Of a stretch of DNA of 64,000 bases, positions 1 through 8,706 are shown in pieces. The position numbers were made by a program, and so were the translations under genes. Location: assembly GCF_000321005.1 (NCBI RefSeq), contig NZ_HE578907.1, positions 728,859 through 792,858 of the forward strand, written 5' to 3'. The notes beneath the pieces were generated by a model. The model searched no databases. It was given only the letters and a program-made list of their open reading frames with translations, and was not told where the DNA came from. Numbering within the stretch: position 1 is the first letter of the stretch; each line of letters begins with the position of its first letter. Source of the DNA: Anaerococcus senegalensis JC48 (GTDB lineage: Bacteria > Bacillota > Clostridia > Tissierellales > Peptoniphilaceae).

Positions 1-2981
1 CTAACAACAATTTTATTAGTTCCTGATGTAACAGTTGAACTAATTCTATTAAATGCAGAAGAAAATCTACTAGCTAAATTACTAAGTCCAGACGTAGAAA
101 CACTATTAATTCTAGAAATAGAAGATGTAAAAGATGTTACTATTTTTTGTAAATTGCTATCAACTCCCTTGCCTAGTGCATTAAAAGCATTTGTAAAAGA
201 ATTAGATACATTCATCAAAATAGTATCTGTCTTAGCTGGCAAAGTTCCTAGCCTCATTTCAAAATTAGCATTGATAGTTTCCATTCCACTTGTTACAGCA
301 GTATTTGCTTGTTGCGTAGATGATGTAATTCTATTTGCCAAATCTTCATATTGCCCTGATGTCGCCTCGTTTGTATTAGTAGCATCCGCAGGTAACTTTG
401 TATTTAAACCATCAAATTTACTATTAGCTCCATCAACACCACGACTGATAGAATTAAGCATATTATTAGCCATTTGGTCTGTTTGACCTGATACATTAGT
501 ATTCATTTCAGAAGCTTTTATCGTCAAGTTTCCCTTTGTTAGCTCGCCTTTTTCTTGGACTGTTCTAACAATCTGATCCATGCTCATTCCAGTAGCATTA
601 GCCATTTCTTGTAGTTTTATTTGAGTTTCTTGACTCATCATTGCCATTTCTGATGTAAATCCGATTTTTGCTTGATTTGCGTTTTGTTGGAATTTAGGTC
701 CAAGACTCTGTGTCATTATATCAAGCGTACTGCTTAAACTATTCATTTCTGTTTCTACATCAGTTTTTGTATTTGTCGCTTCTTCTTTTCCTGGACTAAA
801 TATATTTTTGAAAAATCCTTTAACACCAGATACAAGACTTCCAGCAATATTTCCTAAAGCTCCTAGGATTGACTTACCTAGAGCCATAACTATTTCAACT
901 CCAGCTAAAACAATTTGTGGAATAGCTTGTACAATTCCTTTTATTAGTTCAAAAATTATTTTTATACCTGATCCTAATAATTGAGGTGCTGATTGTCCTA
1001 TACCATCAATAAAACCTGCTATTATTCTTCCAGCAGTTGCAATTATCATAGGTATGTTTTGCACAATTCCTACTATCAATTGACCTATTAAAGTTACACC
1101 AGCAACTATTAATCTAGGTAAATTTTGCATAACCCCTTGTAAAAATGATCCAACTACCAATAAAGCAGATTGAATAAGCTTACCTGCATTATTTCCTACA
1201 CTTTGTACTAAAGCAATTACTATATTTGTTCCAGCAGTTAAAATAGCAGGTAAATTTGCCGCCAATGCTTGGGCAAAGTGATTAACAAGAGTTGCCCCTT
1301 GATTTACAAAATCAGGAATTTTACTTGCAATTCCATTTCCTAAATTAGTTATTATTTCAGGGCCTTTTGTTTTTGCAACTTCTAATAATTTATCAATTTG
1401 TGTACCAAATTTAGAATACAAAAGTCCAAGCCCAGCTAATGCTATACCAATTACAGCAGCAGGAAATAATGCTTGCATACCTATATTTGCTAAAGATACG
1501 GCTTTTCCTACCATAGGACTTAATTTTGCTAACTTAGCACCCACAGTTAAAACTGATAATTCTGTTTTCTTTGCTAAAGAGCTTAAAGCTCCCCCAGTAA
1601 AACTATTTAAAGCACTACTAGCACTACCAGAAAACATCTTAAAGGCATTGCCGACTTGACTTAAAACACCAATAACAGGAGATAAAGTTTTTGTTATCTT
1701 GCCACCTATCAATAAAACTGGTCCAATAGCAGCCAAAAGACCACCGATTTTTAATACCATCTCTCCTATAGCTTTTTTTGAAGAATCTGATAAATCAAAC
1801 CATTTTGAAGCAAGATCATTAACCTTATCAACCATATCTTTAAGAGCTGGTGCAACAATGGAAAATATATCCTTCGCTATATTTCCAAGAGTATTTTTAA
1901 AGGTCGTTAATTTAGCGTGTAAAGTTTTCCAAGCTTCTGCCGCTTCTTTTGCCAAATCATTTCCATGATTATAAGCGTCATTTGATTGTTTTATAGCCTC
2001 TGATAATAATTCATGGTTTTGAGCTAAAGATTTAACAGCATTAGATTCTCTTACGCCTTTAATTCCCAACATATCCAAAATTTGGTTCATGTTCCCACCG
2101 GATTTTGAAGCACTATCAAGACCTTTCATCAAATCTTCTAAAGCCTCTGTAGGTTTTGATTTCCATTTAGCAGCAAAATCTTCTGCACTCATTCCTGCAA
2201 CCTTTGCAAAGTTTTGTAATTTTTCACCACCACTTGCTACAGCCTTATCAACTTTTGTCATTACTGTAGACATGGCAGTTCCACCTGCTTCTGCTTCAAT
2301 TCCAACAGCAGACATCGCAGTAGCAAGGCCCAATACATTTGGCGTTGTTATCCCTACAAGCCTTGATGAGGCAGCAAGTCTAGAAGACATATTCATTATT
2401 TCAGCTTCGCTTGTAGCAAAGTTATTTCCCAGCCTAACTACAGAGTTTCCGACTTGTCTTATATTTTTACCAACATCAATTCCCATTACATTGGCAAATC
2501 TTGCCATTTGTTTGGCACCTTCTTCTCCTGCAAGGTTGGTTGCAGAACCCATTTCAGCCATAACTCTTGTAAATTCTAACAAGTCTTTTTTGCCATGGAT
2601 TCCTAATTGCCCAGCAGTTTCTGATAAGCCTAAAAGATCTTTTGTCGATACAGGGATAACAGATGACATTTTTGCAATATCATCTCCAAAACCTTTTAAA
2701 TCATCACCAGTCATACCTGTTGTTTTACCAACTCCTACAAGTCCAGTTTCAAACTCTGAAAATTGCTTACCTGCATAAGTAAAAGCAGCACCTAATGGTA
2801 AAGTTAGTTTTGTAGTCAAACTTTTCCCAATACTTTCAGTTGCACTTCCAATCTTAGAAGCAACTCCACTTACTTTTCCAGCTTGTGTTTGCAATTTCTC
2901 GACTGCCTTAGTAGCTTGATTAAATTTAGAGGTAAATCCTGAATCAACCGCCGAAAGAATGGCTTCAACTCTATAACTCAT
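1..2981 (-). CDS. Phage tail tape measure protein (C-terminus cut by window edge)
   Basis: The reading frame is open from an ATG at 2981 to the window edge (993 codons). The protein starts MSYRVEAILSAVDSGFTSKF. A TP901-type tape measure core follows, with many Gly/Ala/Ser-rich helical stretches, a region around residues 60-250 rich in ETAG and ATAMSAVG-like segments, and long hydrophobic blocks between residues 480 and 680 (repeats of the type AGxxLIxxLIxGIxxxIP). These features are typical of the protein that sets tail length and is ejected with DNA. It directly follows the tail assembly chaperone pair, the usual position. Start chosen because GGTGG lies just upstream of ATG. Confidence 0.93.
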   Translation of the reverse strand, partial: MSYRVEAILSAVDSGFTSKFNQATKAVEKLQTQAGKVSGVASKIGSATESIGKSLTTKLTLPLGAAFTYAGKQFSEFETGLVGVGKTTGMTGDDLKGFGDDIAKMSSVIPVSTKDLLGLSETAGQLGIHGKKDLLEFTRVMAEMGSATNLAGEEGAKQMARFANVMGIDVGKNIRQVGNSVVRLGNNFATSEAEIMNMSSRLAASSRLVGITTPNVLGLATAMSAVGIEAEAGGTAMSTVMTKVDKAVASGGEKLQNFAKVAGMSAEDFAAKWKSKPTEALEDLMKGLDSASKSGGNMNQILDMLGIKGVRESNAVKSLAQNHELLSEAIKQSNDAYNHGNDLAKEAAEAWKTLHAKLTTFKNTLGNIAKDIFSIVAPALKDMVDKVNDLASKWFDLSDSSKKAIGEMVLKIGGLLAAIGPVLLIGGKITKTLSPVIGVLSQVGNAFKMFSGSASSALNSFTGGALSSLAKKTELSVLTVGAKLAKLSPMVGKAVSLANIGMQALFPAAVIGIALAGLGLLYSKFGTQIDKLLEVAKTKGPEIITNLGNGIASKIPDFVNQGATLVNHFAQALAANLPAILTAGTNIVIALVQSVGNNAGKLIQSALLVVGSFLQGVMQNLPRLIVAGVTLIGQLIVGIVQNIPMIIATAGRIIAGFIDGIGQSAPQLLGSGIKIIFELIKGIVQAIPQIVLAGVEIVMALGKSILGALGNIAGSLVSGVKGFFKNIFSPGKEEATNTKTDVETEMNSLSSTLDIMTQSLGPKFQQNANQAKIGFTSEMAMMSQETQIKLQEMANATGMSMDQIVRTVQEKGELTKGNLTIKASEMNTNVSGQTDQMANNMLNSISRGVDGANSKFDGLNTKLPADATNTNEATSGQYEDLANRITSSTQQANTAVTSGMETINANFEMRLGTLPAKTDTILMNVSNSFTNAFNALGKGVDSNLQKIVTSFTSSISRINSVSTSGLSNLASRFSSAFNRISSTVTSGTNKIVV

Positions 2982-2982
2982 A

Positions 2983-3306
2983 TTATTTACCACCTTTCTT
3001 TTCGTAATTTCTTACATTAATAGCGATATTTCTTAATCTATCAAAGGTATCATCATCTTCCGTTTCTTCTCCAAGAACCTTTCTTTCAGCCTTTTCATAA
3101 TCAAAGACATCTTTAATATCTTTAACCACGTAATAAGTCTTTTTGCCCTTAGTTTCAGTTTCCTCTAGCTTTCTTTTTAAAAGTTCATTCTCAATAAAAT
3201 CTCTCTTTTTATCAATTTCTCTTAATCTAAAAGCAGTAAAAATTGTGTAAAAATCAACCAAGGTCATTTTTTCAAGTTCTTTTATGCTCTCGGCAAAATA
3301 TCTCAA
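2983..3306 (-). CDS. Tail assembly chaperone, frameshifted (G/GT-type) distal part
   Basis: 107 codons from the first in-frame TTG; charged, helical, no recognisable catalytic motif. The frame is open further upstream, through codons reading IEPLLYKDLIIEGLRYFAES, back into the end of the preceding gene. There is no ATG and no good ribosome binding site at 3306. The frame is exactly -1 relative to the upstream chaperone gene. This fits synthesis as a C-terminal extension of that protein by -1 ribosomal frameshifting, as in lambda gpG-GT and many Gram-positive siphophages. It lies between the tail tube and tape measure genes, as expected. Confidence 0.8.
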   Translation of the reverse strand: MRYFAESIKELEKMTLVDFYTIFTAFRLREIDKKRDFIENELLKRKLEETETKGKKTYYVVKDIKDVFDYEKAERKVLGEETEDDDTFDRLRNIAINVRNYEKKGGK

Positions 3307-3341
3307 ACCTTCAATAATTAAGTCCTTATAGAGTAAAGGCT

Positions 3342-3716
3342 CTATTTGTTTTTCTTTTCCTCTTCCTTTTCCGCTTTCTTCATGCTCTCCACTACTTGTA
3401 AGGCTTTCTTCTTGGTCGCTGATTGAGTTTTCAATTGCTCTAAAAAATCATCACACAACTTTCCTAAATCTTCGTGATTATCTAAATATTCTTCAATATC
3501 CTTATCACTTGGCTTTTTATCTAAAGTTGCAGTCGCTGCCTTTATAAGCTCTGGCAAGATTAAAACATCACCTGTATATAAAGCAGTTGTAGCATTTTCA
3601 ATTCCTAATCTAATATCAATGCCGTTTGTATTTTTTGATCTATTCTTTGATATCTCTCTACAAAATTTAAGACCAAAATTTAATTCATAATCATTTCCAT
3701 TTATTGTTAAATTCAT
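3342..3716 (-). CDS. Tail assembly chaperone (G-type)
   Basis: 124 aa, starting MNLTINGNDYELNFGLKFCRE, which resembles the phage TAC_12 family of tail assembly chaperones. It has a mixed N-terminal part and a Lys/Glu-rich C-terminus ending in KKAEKEEEKKNK. It sits between the major tail protein and the tape measure. The 3' end is an A-rich run (3345-3358) just before the TAG stop, where a -1 shift would join it to the next frame. Start ATG at 3716 follows AAGGAGA. Probably binds the tape measure before tail tube polymerisation. Confidence 0.8.
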   Translation of the reverse strand: MNLTINGNDYELNFGLKFCREISKNRSKNTNGIDIRLGIENATTALYTGDVLILPELIKAATATLDKKPSDKDIEEYLDNHEDLGKLCDDFLEQLKTQSATKKKALQVVESMKKAEKEEEKKNK

Positions 3717-3756
3717 ATAATCTCCTTAAAATTTATAAAATAAAAAGGACACTTTT

Positions 3757-4281
3757 TTAGTGTCCTTCTCTTCCAGTTGTTTCTGCCTTGTCATCAAAGA
3801 TAGTTACATCTCTAAAAGCATAAAGAATTGCTTTTTCTTGGTCTTTGCTTATAGTTGCAAATCCATCTTGTGGTATTCCATCTATTTTCATTGTTGTAGA
3901 GATTTCAGCCAAATCTTCAACATTTGCTGGCATTTCCCAAGATTCAAGTTTTCCTTGCATATATTTAGCTGGGTATTTTCCTTCTTTAGCTTCTCCTGCC
4001 AAGTCGATTTCCCAACATTCCAATACTTTTTGTTCAACCACTGATTTTTTTAACATCTCATTTACTTCGTCGTGGCTTGCGATAGCGTTTATTTCCAAAG
4101 ACACTTCAATTCCACCGTTTGATGTAATTGCTCCGTCTTTTGTTTGTGTTGTATCAACGTTGTTTTCGTATGATAAAGTATGTTCAGTTTGCAAAGCTAA
4201 TTTTGTAGCTTTTTCTTTTTTAGCATTTTCTAAAAGTCTAAACATCAAGATCTTATCTTTTCCATAAATTGCTTTTATCAT
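3757..4281 (-). CDS. Phage major tail (tube) protein
   Basis: 174 aa, start ATG after AGGAGTGAAAAG. The protein starts MIKAIYGKDKILMFRLLENA and contains segments such as IEVSLEINAIASHDEVNEML and CWEIDLAG, typical of TP901-1/phi13-type major tail proteins, which form the stacked rings of the tail tube. It has an acidic, Thr/Gly-rich end. It is flanked by tail completion proteins upstream and tail chaperones downstream, the standard siphovirus order. Confidence 0.87.
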   Translation of the reverse strand: MIKAIYGKDKILMFRLLENAKKEKATKLALQTEHTLSYENNVDTTQTKDGAITSNGGIEVSLEINAIASHDEVNEMLKKSVVEQKVLECWEIDLAGEAKEGKYPAKYMQGKLESWEMPANVEDLAEISTTMKIDGIPQDGFATISKDQEKAILYAFRDVTIFDDKAETTGREGH

Positions 4282-4292
4282 CTTTTCACTCC

Positions 4293-4658
4293 TTAATAAA
4301 ATTTATAAGTTAGGTTCAAAACTCCATGCCAAAGAGTGTCATTCGTTGAATTATCAGCTAAAACTCTTGTAGAGCCATCAAGCAAAATCCAGACGTGTGG
4401 GTCTGTAAACTTGTGGCAAGCAAGACTGATTTTTTGGCACATTGTTTCGCATTCTTTTCTCGATTCTTTTCTCGTCCATATGTGTATAAAAATAGAGGCC
4501 TGACCCAAAGAAAAAGACTTAGTGGCTTTCGGTTTAAGGTCGACCTCTCCTAATACAACAAAAGGGTATGCAGTTCCCTCTTTTGGTAAAAAGGGGTAAC
4601 AGTCATACCCTAGCTCTTGTATTCTTTTAAAAATTAGATCGTATATTTCTTGATTCAT
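4293..4658 (-). CDS. Tail terminator/completion protein (DUF3168-like)
   Basis: About 121 aa. The N-terminus NQEIYDLIFKRIQEL, then YPFVVLGEVDL and SIFIHIWTRKES, resemble the DUF3168 / gpU-like tail completion family, which caps the tail at the head-proximal end. ATG at 4658 overlaps the stop of the previous gene (TGATG), implying translational coupling; a GTG one codon earlier is possible. Family assignment rests on size, position and these short segments. Confidence 0.7.
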   Translation of the reverse strand: MNQEIYDLIFKRIQELGYDCYPFLPKEGTAYPFVVLGEVDLKPKATKSFSLGQASIFIHIWTRKESRKECETMCQKISLACHKFTDPHVWILLDGSTRVLADNSTNDTLWHGVLNLTYKFY

Positions 4659-5014
4659 CACTTGTCCATTTTTCCCAAATCCTCTATAAATCCACTTTCT
4701 ACACTATCTAAAGCAGGCTTCACAAAAGGTTCTGCCTCCATGTATCTTGTTCCATATTCAACATAGGCTGCATACTCAGTATTAGGAGCTACAACAACAG
4801 TCAATCCACTATCGATTGTTTCTAATCCTATAGATCTTTTAGTATCTCCGTGAGAATATCCTTTAACGAATATCTTTCCTGGCTCTGCGTTGTCTTTCAT
4901 TGCCTTTTGCAATTTTGCCCCGTGCTTTTTAACAGTTTTTCTTGCAAATTCAAGGTCTTTTATTTGGGATAAGTGCTTAGTCAATAAATCAGTACCTTTT
5001 ATAGATATCTTCAT
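4658..5014 (-). CDS. HK97 gp10-like head-tail joining protein
   Basis: 118 aa. The segment VVVAPNTEYAAYVEYGTRYM, followed by EPFVKPALDS, is the hallmark of the HK97-gp10-like family, which acts at the head-tail interface or tail completion. It overlaps the gene before it by four bases (ATGA, 5011-5014) and the next by one base, so it is part of a translationally coupled connector set. Confidence 0.88.
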   Translation of the reverse strand: MKISIKGTDLLTKHLSQIKDLEFARKTVKKHGAKLQKAMKDNAEPGKIFVKGYSHGDTKRSIGLETIDSGLTVVVAPNTEYAAYVEYGTRYMEAEPFVKPALDSVESGFIEDLGKMDK

Positions 5015-5304
5015 ATTTCCCCCACTATATATCCTGTCTTTTGCCTAAAATCTTCCTTGGCTAAAACCTTGTATTTTTTATCCTTTAAAATCACATAATC
5101 ATAGTCAGGACTTTTTCCCTTAACTACCAAACTAATTGCACCAACATCAACCTTAGAAAATAATTCGTTTTGTTCTTTGAGGCTCACCGACCTATAAGAG
5201 CAATATTTTATTTCCCTTGTTTCTGTAGCTTCCATGCCGCCAATTTGAGGGTTATATTTTTCTTCGCCCTTTTTGATAAAAATAACTTTTGTATCAAATC
5301 TCAT
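5011..5304 (-). CDS. Phage head closure (stopper) protein
   Basis: 97 aa from the ATG at 5304, or 103 aa if the ATG at 5322 is used. The inner ATG overlaps the previous stop as ATGA and has GGGGAG about 10 bases upstream, so it is preferred. Contains EIKYCSYRSVSLKEQNELF, VVKGKSPDYDYVILKDKKY and an RQKTGYIVGEI end, typical of small SPP1 gp16-like head closure proteins. Position between the connector and gp10-like genes agrees. Confidence 0.75.
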   Translation of the reverse strand: MRFDTKVIFIKKGEEKYNPQIGGMEATETREIKYCSYRSVSLKEQNELFSKVDVGAISLVVKGKSPDYDYVILKDKKYKVLAKEDFRQKTGYIVGEI

Positions 5305-5633
5305 AAGAGCTTCACTCCCCATTTGGCTTGTAGGCCACTAGAATTTTTTGCATAGTCAATGCACTTGTTGAGTAATTTATCTTCATAATTTGGATCATAG
5401 GATTCAGTTCCTGCTGTCTTAGATTCACTCGTCATTCCCTCAGAACCTATTTTGTTGAATCTAAAGATGGTGAGTTCTACAAGAATATAATTAAGCTCGT
5501 CAGGTATTTCTTTTAGGACTAAAAAAGGACTCATTACATCAATCATTTTTGCTTTTTGCAAATCTTCGATTGACTGTATCAAGTCCCTATCAATATCGCC
5601 TATTAAATTTTCATACATTTTTAAATTATTCAT
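5301..5633 (-). CDS. Phage head-tail connector (gp6/gp15-like)
   Basis: 110 aa. Start ATG at 5633 follows AGGTGGTGAGT. It is mostly helical (MYENLIGDIDRDLIQSIEDL, VLKEIPDELNYILVELTIFR), as in the gp6-like connector family, which docks under the portal ring. It lies directly downstream of the major capsid gene, the normal place for the first connector. The next gene starts within its stop codon (ATGA). Confidence 0.75.
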   Translation of the reverse strand: MNNLKMYENLIGDIDRDLIQSIEDLQKAKMIDVMSPFLVLKEIPDELNYILVELTIFRFNKIGSEGMTSESKTAGTESYDPNYEDKLLNKCIDYAKNSSGLQAKWGVKLL

Positions 5634-5650
5634 ACTCACCACCTATTTTC

Positions 5651-6541
5651 CTATGCTGCTGGACTAGCTTCTTTTGGTGCTTCTTTAATATTAAATTTAA
5701 AAACTCCGTCAGTTCTTTCAGCAAATAATTTAATTGCATACATAGCGTAAGTTGATACAGACATTCTGTCTTTTTCAACTTCTCTTGTAATTCCTATAAT
5801 TCCTGTTGTATCAGTTGTAAAGCCAAATCCAGCCTTGCCGATTTCTCCACCAGATACATTTGCATAAGCAAGATTTAAGTTTTCAGGTGCTGTCGCATAC
5901 ATTGTGCCTTTTGGTATTTGGCTTGTAACAATAGTTACTGTTGTATTCATAAAGTTTGTTAAATAAGTCAATCCAAATGCGGTTTGAACTGATATATTTT
6001 GCTTAGATAAATAATCAGATACATCTAAAGGATTTACAAAAACAATAGTTCCTGCTCCTTCTCCTGCAAATGCTGTATTAACATTTCCCCAAGCCTTGGC
6101 AAATCCATCTTGAACCCCAAAGGCGTCTGCTGTTTTCTTTGTAGATTTAACTTGGGTAAATAAATCATTTCTGATATTTTCTTGAATTTGTCTTGTCATA
6201 AGATCATCAGTATCAGCAACAGCAACTGCAAATCCTCTTTTTTGGATTTCTTCTGCTGGTACTAATTTTCTATACTTGTTATATTCCAATGTGTAAGTTT
6301 TGTCTGGTTCTCTTTTAGTTGTAGAAAGAGGGATAACATCTCCTGGTGCTACTTTTCCATCAGCAAGTGTTACAGAAGATTTGTAGGTTTTAATAGTATC
6401 CCCTATATTCATTTTTGTAGCTCTTTGAATCCCTAACATCTCTTTTAAAGATTCGATTTGATTTCCAAAAACATTGACAAAATCTTGGTCTGCAACTTGT
6501 AAATAGTTGCTTGCATTCATAGTATTTTCTAATGCTGCCAT
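5651..6541 (-). CDS. Phage major capsid protein
   Basis: 296 aa, start ATG after AGGAGGAAATT. It contains FGNQIESLKEMLGIQ, IQENIRNDLFTQVKS, GTIVFVNPLDVSDYL and an end TYAMYAIKLFAERTDGVFKF, a pattern typical of HK97-fold capsid proteins of siphophages with a separate scaffold gene. It follows a charged scaffold gene and precedes connectors. No N-terminal delta domain is seen, consistent with the separate scaffold. Confidence 0.9.
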   Translation of the reverse strand: MAALENTMNASNYLQVADQDFVNVFGNQIESLKEMLGIQRATKMNIGDTIKTYKSSVTLADGKVAPGDVIPLSTTKREPDKTYTLEYNKYRKLVPAEEIQKRGFAVAVADTDDLMTRQIQENIRNDLFTQVKSTKKTADAFGVQDGFAKAWGNVNTAFAGEGAGTIVFVNPLDVSDYLSKQNISVQTAFGLTYLTNFMNTTVTIVTSQIPKGTMYATAPENLNLAYANVSGGEIGKAGFGFTTDTTGIIGITREVEKDRMSVSTYAMYAIKLFAERTDGVFKFNIKEAPKEASPAA

Positions 6542-6550
6542 AATTTCCTC

Positions 6551-7138
6551 CTAATTAAATAATTCTGGGTGATTAAGCATGGCCTCGCGTCTTTTGACAG
6601 CGTCTTTAATACCTAAAATTTCACTTCTTTGACCTTGGCTTGACTTAACACCTGTTTTTTTAACTTCTGGACTTTTGCCCTTTAGTCTTTCATTCACTTC
6701 TTTTTCCACCAAGTCTTTTAACATGTCAGAAAAATCTTTCACATTTTCTTTTGTAGATTCTGCCTCATCTGTTATTAAGTTATTGACTAAATCATCTGAA
6801 ATATTAAATCCTTCCTCAACCAACATATTTTTAGCAACCTTTGCCATAGCTGATTGATTTTCTTTTTTTCTGTATGCTGCAATTTCCTCTTCGTACTTTT
6901 TGAGCTTATATTGCAACTTTTCATCTTCATTCATCTTTTCAAGCCTTCTGGCTTCTTCAAGCTCTTTTATTTTTTCATCTTGTTGTTTTTGCCACTTAGC
7001 TTTCTTTTCCTTGATAATTTCGTCTACTTGTTCATCAGAATATTTCTTTTCAGGCTCTTTATTCTCAGCCTTTTTTTCTTTTGTTTCTTCAATTTCTTCT
7101 GTAGTTTCTTCAACTTGGTTTTTAGTATCTTCTGCCAT
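6551..7138 (-). CDS. Capsid scaffolding protein (DUF4355-like)
   Basis: 195 aa from ATG 7138. The upstream ATG at 7150 is part of the ribosome binding site (GGAGGT six bases before 7138), so the shorter start is chosen. It is highly charged, predicted coiled coil through residues 20-95 (runs of Glu/Lys with DEIIKEKKAKWQKQQDEKIK), with a basic C-terminus, as in phage scaffolds. It lies just upstream of the capsid gene. Base composition and low complexity create several spurious + strand frames. Confidence 0.88.
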   Translation of the reverse strand: MAEDTKNQVEETTEEIEETKEKKAENKEPEKKYSDEQVDEIIKEKKAKWQKQQDEKIKELEEARRLEKMNEDEKLQYKLKKYEEEIAAYRKKENQSAMAKVAKNMLVEEGFNISDDLVNNLITDEAESTKENVKDFSDMLKDLVEKEVNERLKGKSPEVKKTGVKSSQGQRSEILGIKDAVKRREAMLNHPELFN

Positions 7139-7225
7139 ATTTACCTCCATAATTTAAAGTTGTAATGCTTAACTATCCTTAAAGTTTTACGTCATTAAAG
7201 CTTGGACAATAAAAAAATCGAACGA

Positions 7226-8281
7226 TTAACGCACGATTAATTCATCTTTTAAACAATTCATAAAAATAGCAGCTAACACATCCACTACGATTGCATTACC
7301 TGCCTGTTTGTATAATTGACTATCGCTATTTACTTTTTGAGCCTTATAAAAATCTTCATCATCAATTCCCATAAGTCGCCAACATTCTAAAGGTGTAAGT
7401 TTTCTTATCCTTAAATCATCTGCAACAACACCTCTGTTATCACCACAAGTTAATGTCTGTATACTGTCTTTTTGAACTCTACCTCTTCTATTTTTACAAT
7501 TAGGATTGATCAGATCTATACCATCTCCAGGATAAGCTTTTAAATAACCTTTCTTTGTAGAATTTTTAATTGGTATACAAGGTTGTTTTACCCTACCCCC
7601 AGTATGAGTTTGAATGATTTTAGGTTCAACAATAACATCATCATCTTTAATAATTTTAATCAATTGCCTAACCCTATCGTTAGATAAATAATATTTTTCG
7701 TCTACTTTATCTTCTAAAAAATCTTTTAATCTTGTTTTAAGTATTTGTTTTTCAGGGAATTTATATTCTTCATCACCTAGTATAGATACACAAAATACTC
7801 TCTCTCTATTTTGAGGGACCCCATAATCTTTAGCATTGAGAACTTTCCAATAATTTTTATATCCTATATCTTCTAAAGTCTTTAACCAAGTATTAAAACC
7901 TTCTATATTCTTTTTAAAAGTCAAAGCTTTTACATTTTCCATCAAAAGATATTTAGGCTTTTTATTTTTAATTATTCTTTCACATTCCCAAAGAAGAGAA
8001 CTTCTTGTACCACTATCCTTACCAAATCCAGCTTGTTTGCCAGCCATTGATATATCTTGACAAGGAAAAGAGTATGTAAATAAATCAAAATCTGGTAAGT
8101 TATCGGGATTTATTTTACTTATATCACCATAATTATTTACTTTTCCATGTATTTGTTCATAAGATTTTAAAGCAAACTTATCTATTTCGCTTATCCCAAC
8201 TACTTCATAATCAATATCTATTCTTTTTAAAGCCATGGCTTGCGTTCCTACACCAGCAAAAGCTTCAAATAATCTTATCAT
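7226..8281 (-). CDS. DNA (cytosine-5) methyltransferase, phage-borne
   Basis: 351 aa from ATG 8281 (AGGAGATAAA upstream; 15 bases later than the first possible start). The C5-methyltransferase motifs are in order: motif I FAGVGTQ (8-14), motif IV with catalytic Cys in PCQDIS (73-78), ENV (115-117), QNRERVF (157-163) and motif X near GNAIVVDV. The target recognition region lies between about 220 and 290 and gives no specificity by eye. No restriction endonuclease is adjacent, so it is an orphan enzyme, probably protecting phage DNA from host restriction. Its place inside the head gene operon, between scaffold and minor head genes, is unusual. Confidence 0.93.
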   Translation of the reverse strand: MIRLFEAFAGVGTQAMALKRIDIDYEVVGISEIDKFALKSYEQIHGKVNNYGDISKINPDNLPDFDLFTYSFPCQDISMAGKQAGFGKDSGTRSSLLWECERIIKNKKPKYLLMENVKALTFKKNIEGFNTWLKTLEDIGYKNYWKVLNAKDYGVPQNRERVFCVSILGDEEYKFPEKQILKTRLKDFLEDKVDEKYYLSNDRVRQLIKIIKDDDVIVEPKIIQTHTGGRVKQPCIPIKNSTKKGYLKAYPGDGIDLINPNCKNRRGRVQKDSIQTLTCGDNRGVVADDLRIRKLTPLECWRLMGIDDEDFYKAQKVNSDSQLYKQAGNAIVVDVLAAIFMNCLKDELIVR

Positions 8282-8282
8282 T

Positions 8283-8546
8283 TTATCTCCTAGCAATCCC
8301 TTTATTAACGTTCCTATACATAGGTTTACGGTTAAGAGATTTAAATTCTTCTTCTGTCAGTATCCTTTGCATTGCTATTTTGTATTTCTTGTTGTATGGA
8401 TACTTATTGCTATCTATTAACCTTCTAACATTTAAAGCGTCTTTCTTGCACAAAAAATGGGCGTGTTGCTCATAAGCACCGCCATCTCTAATTAGTATCC
8501 GCTTTCTTTTTGGTAGTTTTGGATAATATTTAATTGTTAGTTTCAT
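8283..8546 (-). CDS. Unrecognised small basic phage protein
   Basis: About 87 aa from ATG 8546 (89 if ATG 8552 is used); very basic, starting MKLTIKYYPKLPKRKRILIR, with one HAHFLCKKDAL segment. Not recognised. Its start lies inside the end of the preceding small gene and there is no strong ribosome binding site, so coupled translation is likely. The methyltransferase start follows its stop at once, so the two may be expressed together. Confidence 0.6.
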   Translation of the reverse strand: MKLTIKYYPKLPKRKRILIRDGGAYEQHAHFLCKKDALNVRRLIDSNKYPYNKKYKIAMQRILTEEEFKSLNRKPMYRNVNKGIARR

Positions 8547-8706
8547 AATCATTAATAGTTTTTTCTATATTTTTATATCCCTCATGTAAGCCTTCCACCA
8601 TACCTCTTAAAAAAGTTATTATGACTGGAGCTAAAACTAAATACCAAGACCAATTAATGTAGCCCAATGCTTTTAGTATTATTAAAGCTATTTGTATTAA
8701 AACCAC
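8530..8706 (-). CDS. 58-aa membrane protein with GTG start
   Basis: Starts at GTG 8706, overlapping the stop of the preceding head gene by one base (TAGTG), with GGAGGAGTA directly upstream. The protein starts MVLIQIALIILKALGYIN and continues WSWYLVLAPVIITFLRGMVE: two hydrophobic segments followed by a charged tail ending NDYETNN. It resembles the small two-segment membrane proteins found in late phage operons (holin-like in shape), but its location in the head cluster makes that role uncertain. Confidence 0.6.
   Translation of the reverse strand: MVLIQIALIILKALGYINWSWYLVLAPVIITFLRGMVEGLHEGYKNIEKTINDYETNN

Noticed and set aside
2089..2778. + strand ORF of 229 codons inside the tape measure gene
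   Set aside because: Mirror of the - strand tape measure; hydrophobic and Ser/Pro-rich composition, no ribosome binding site.
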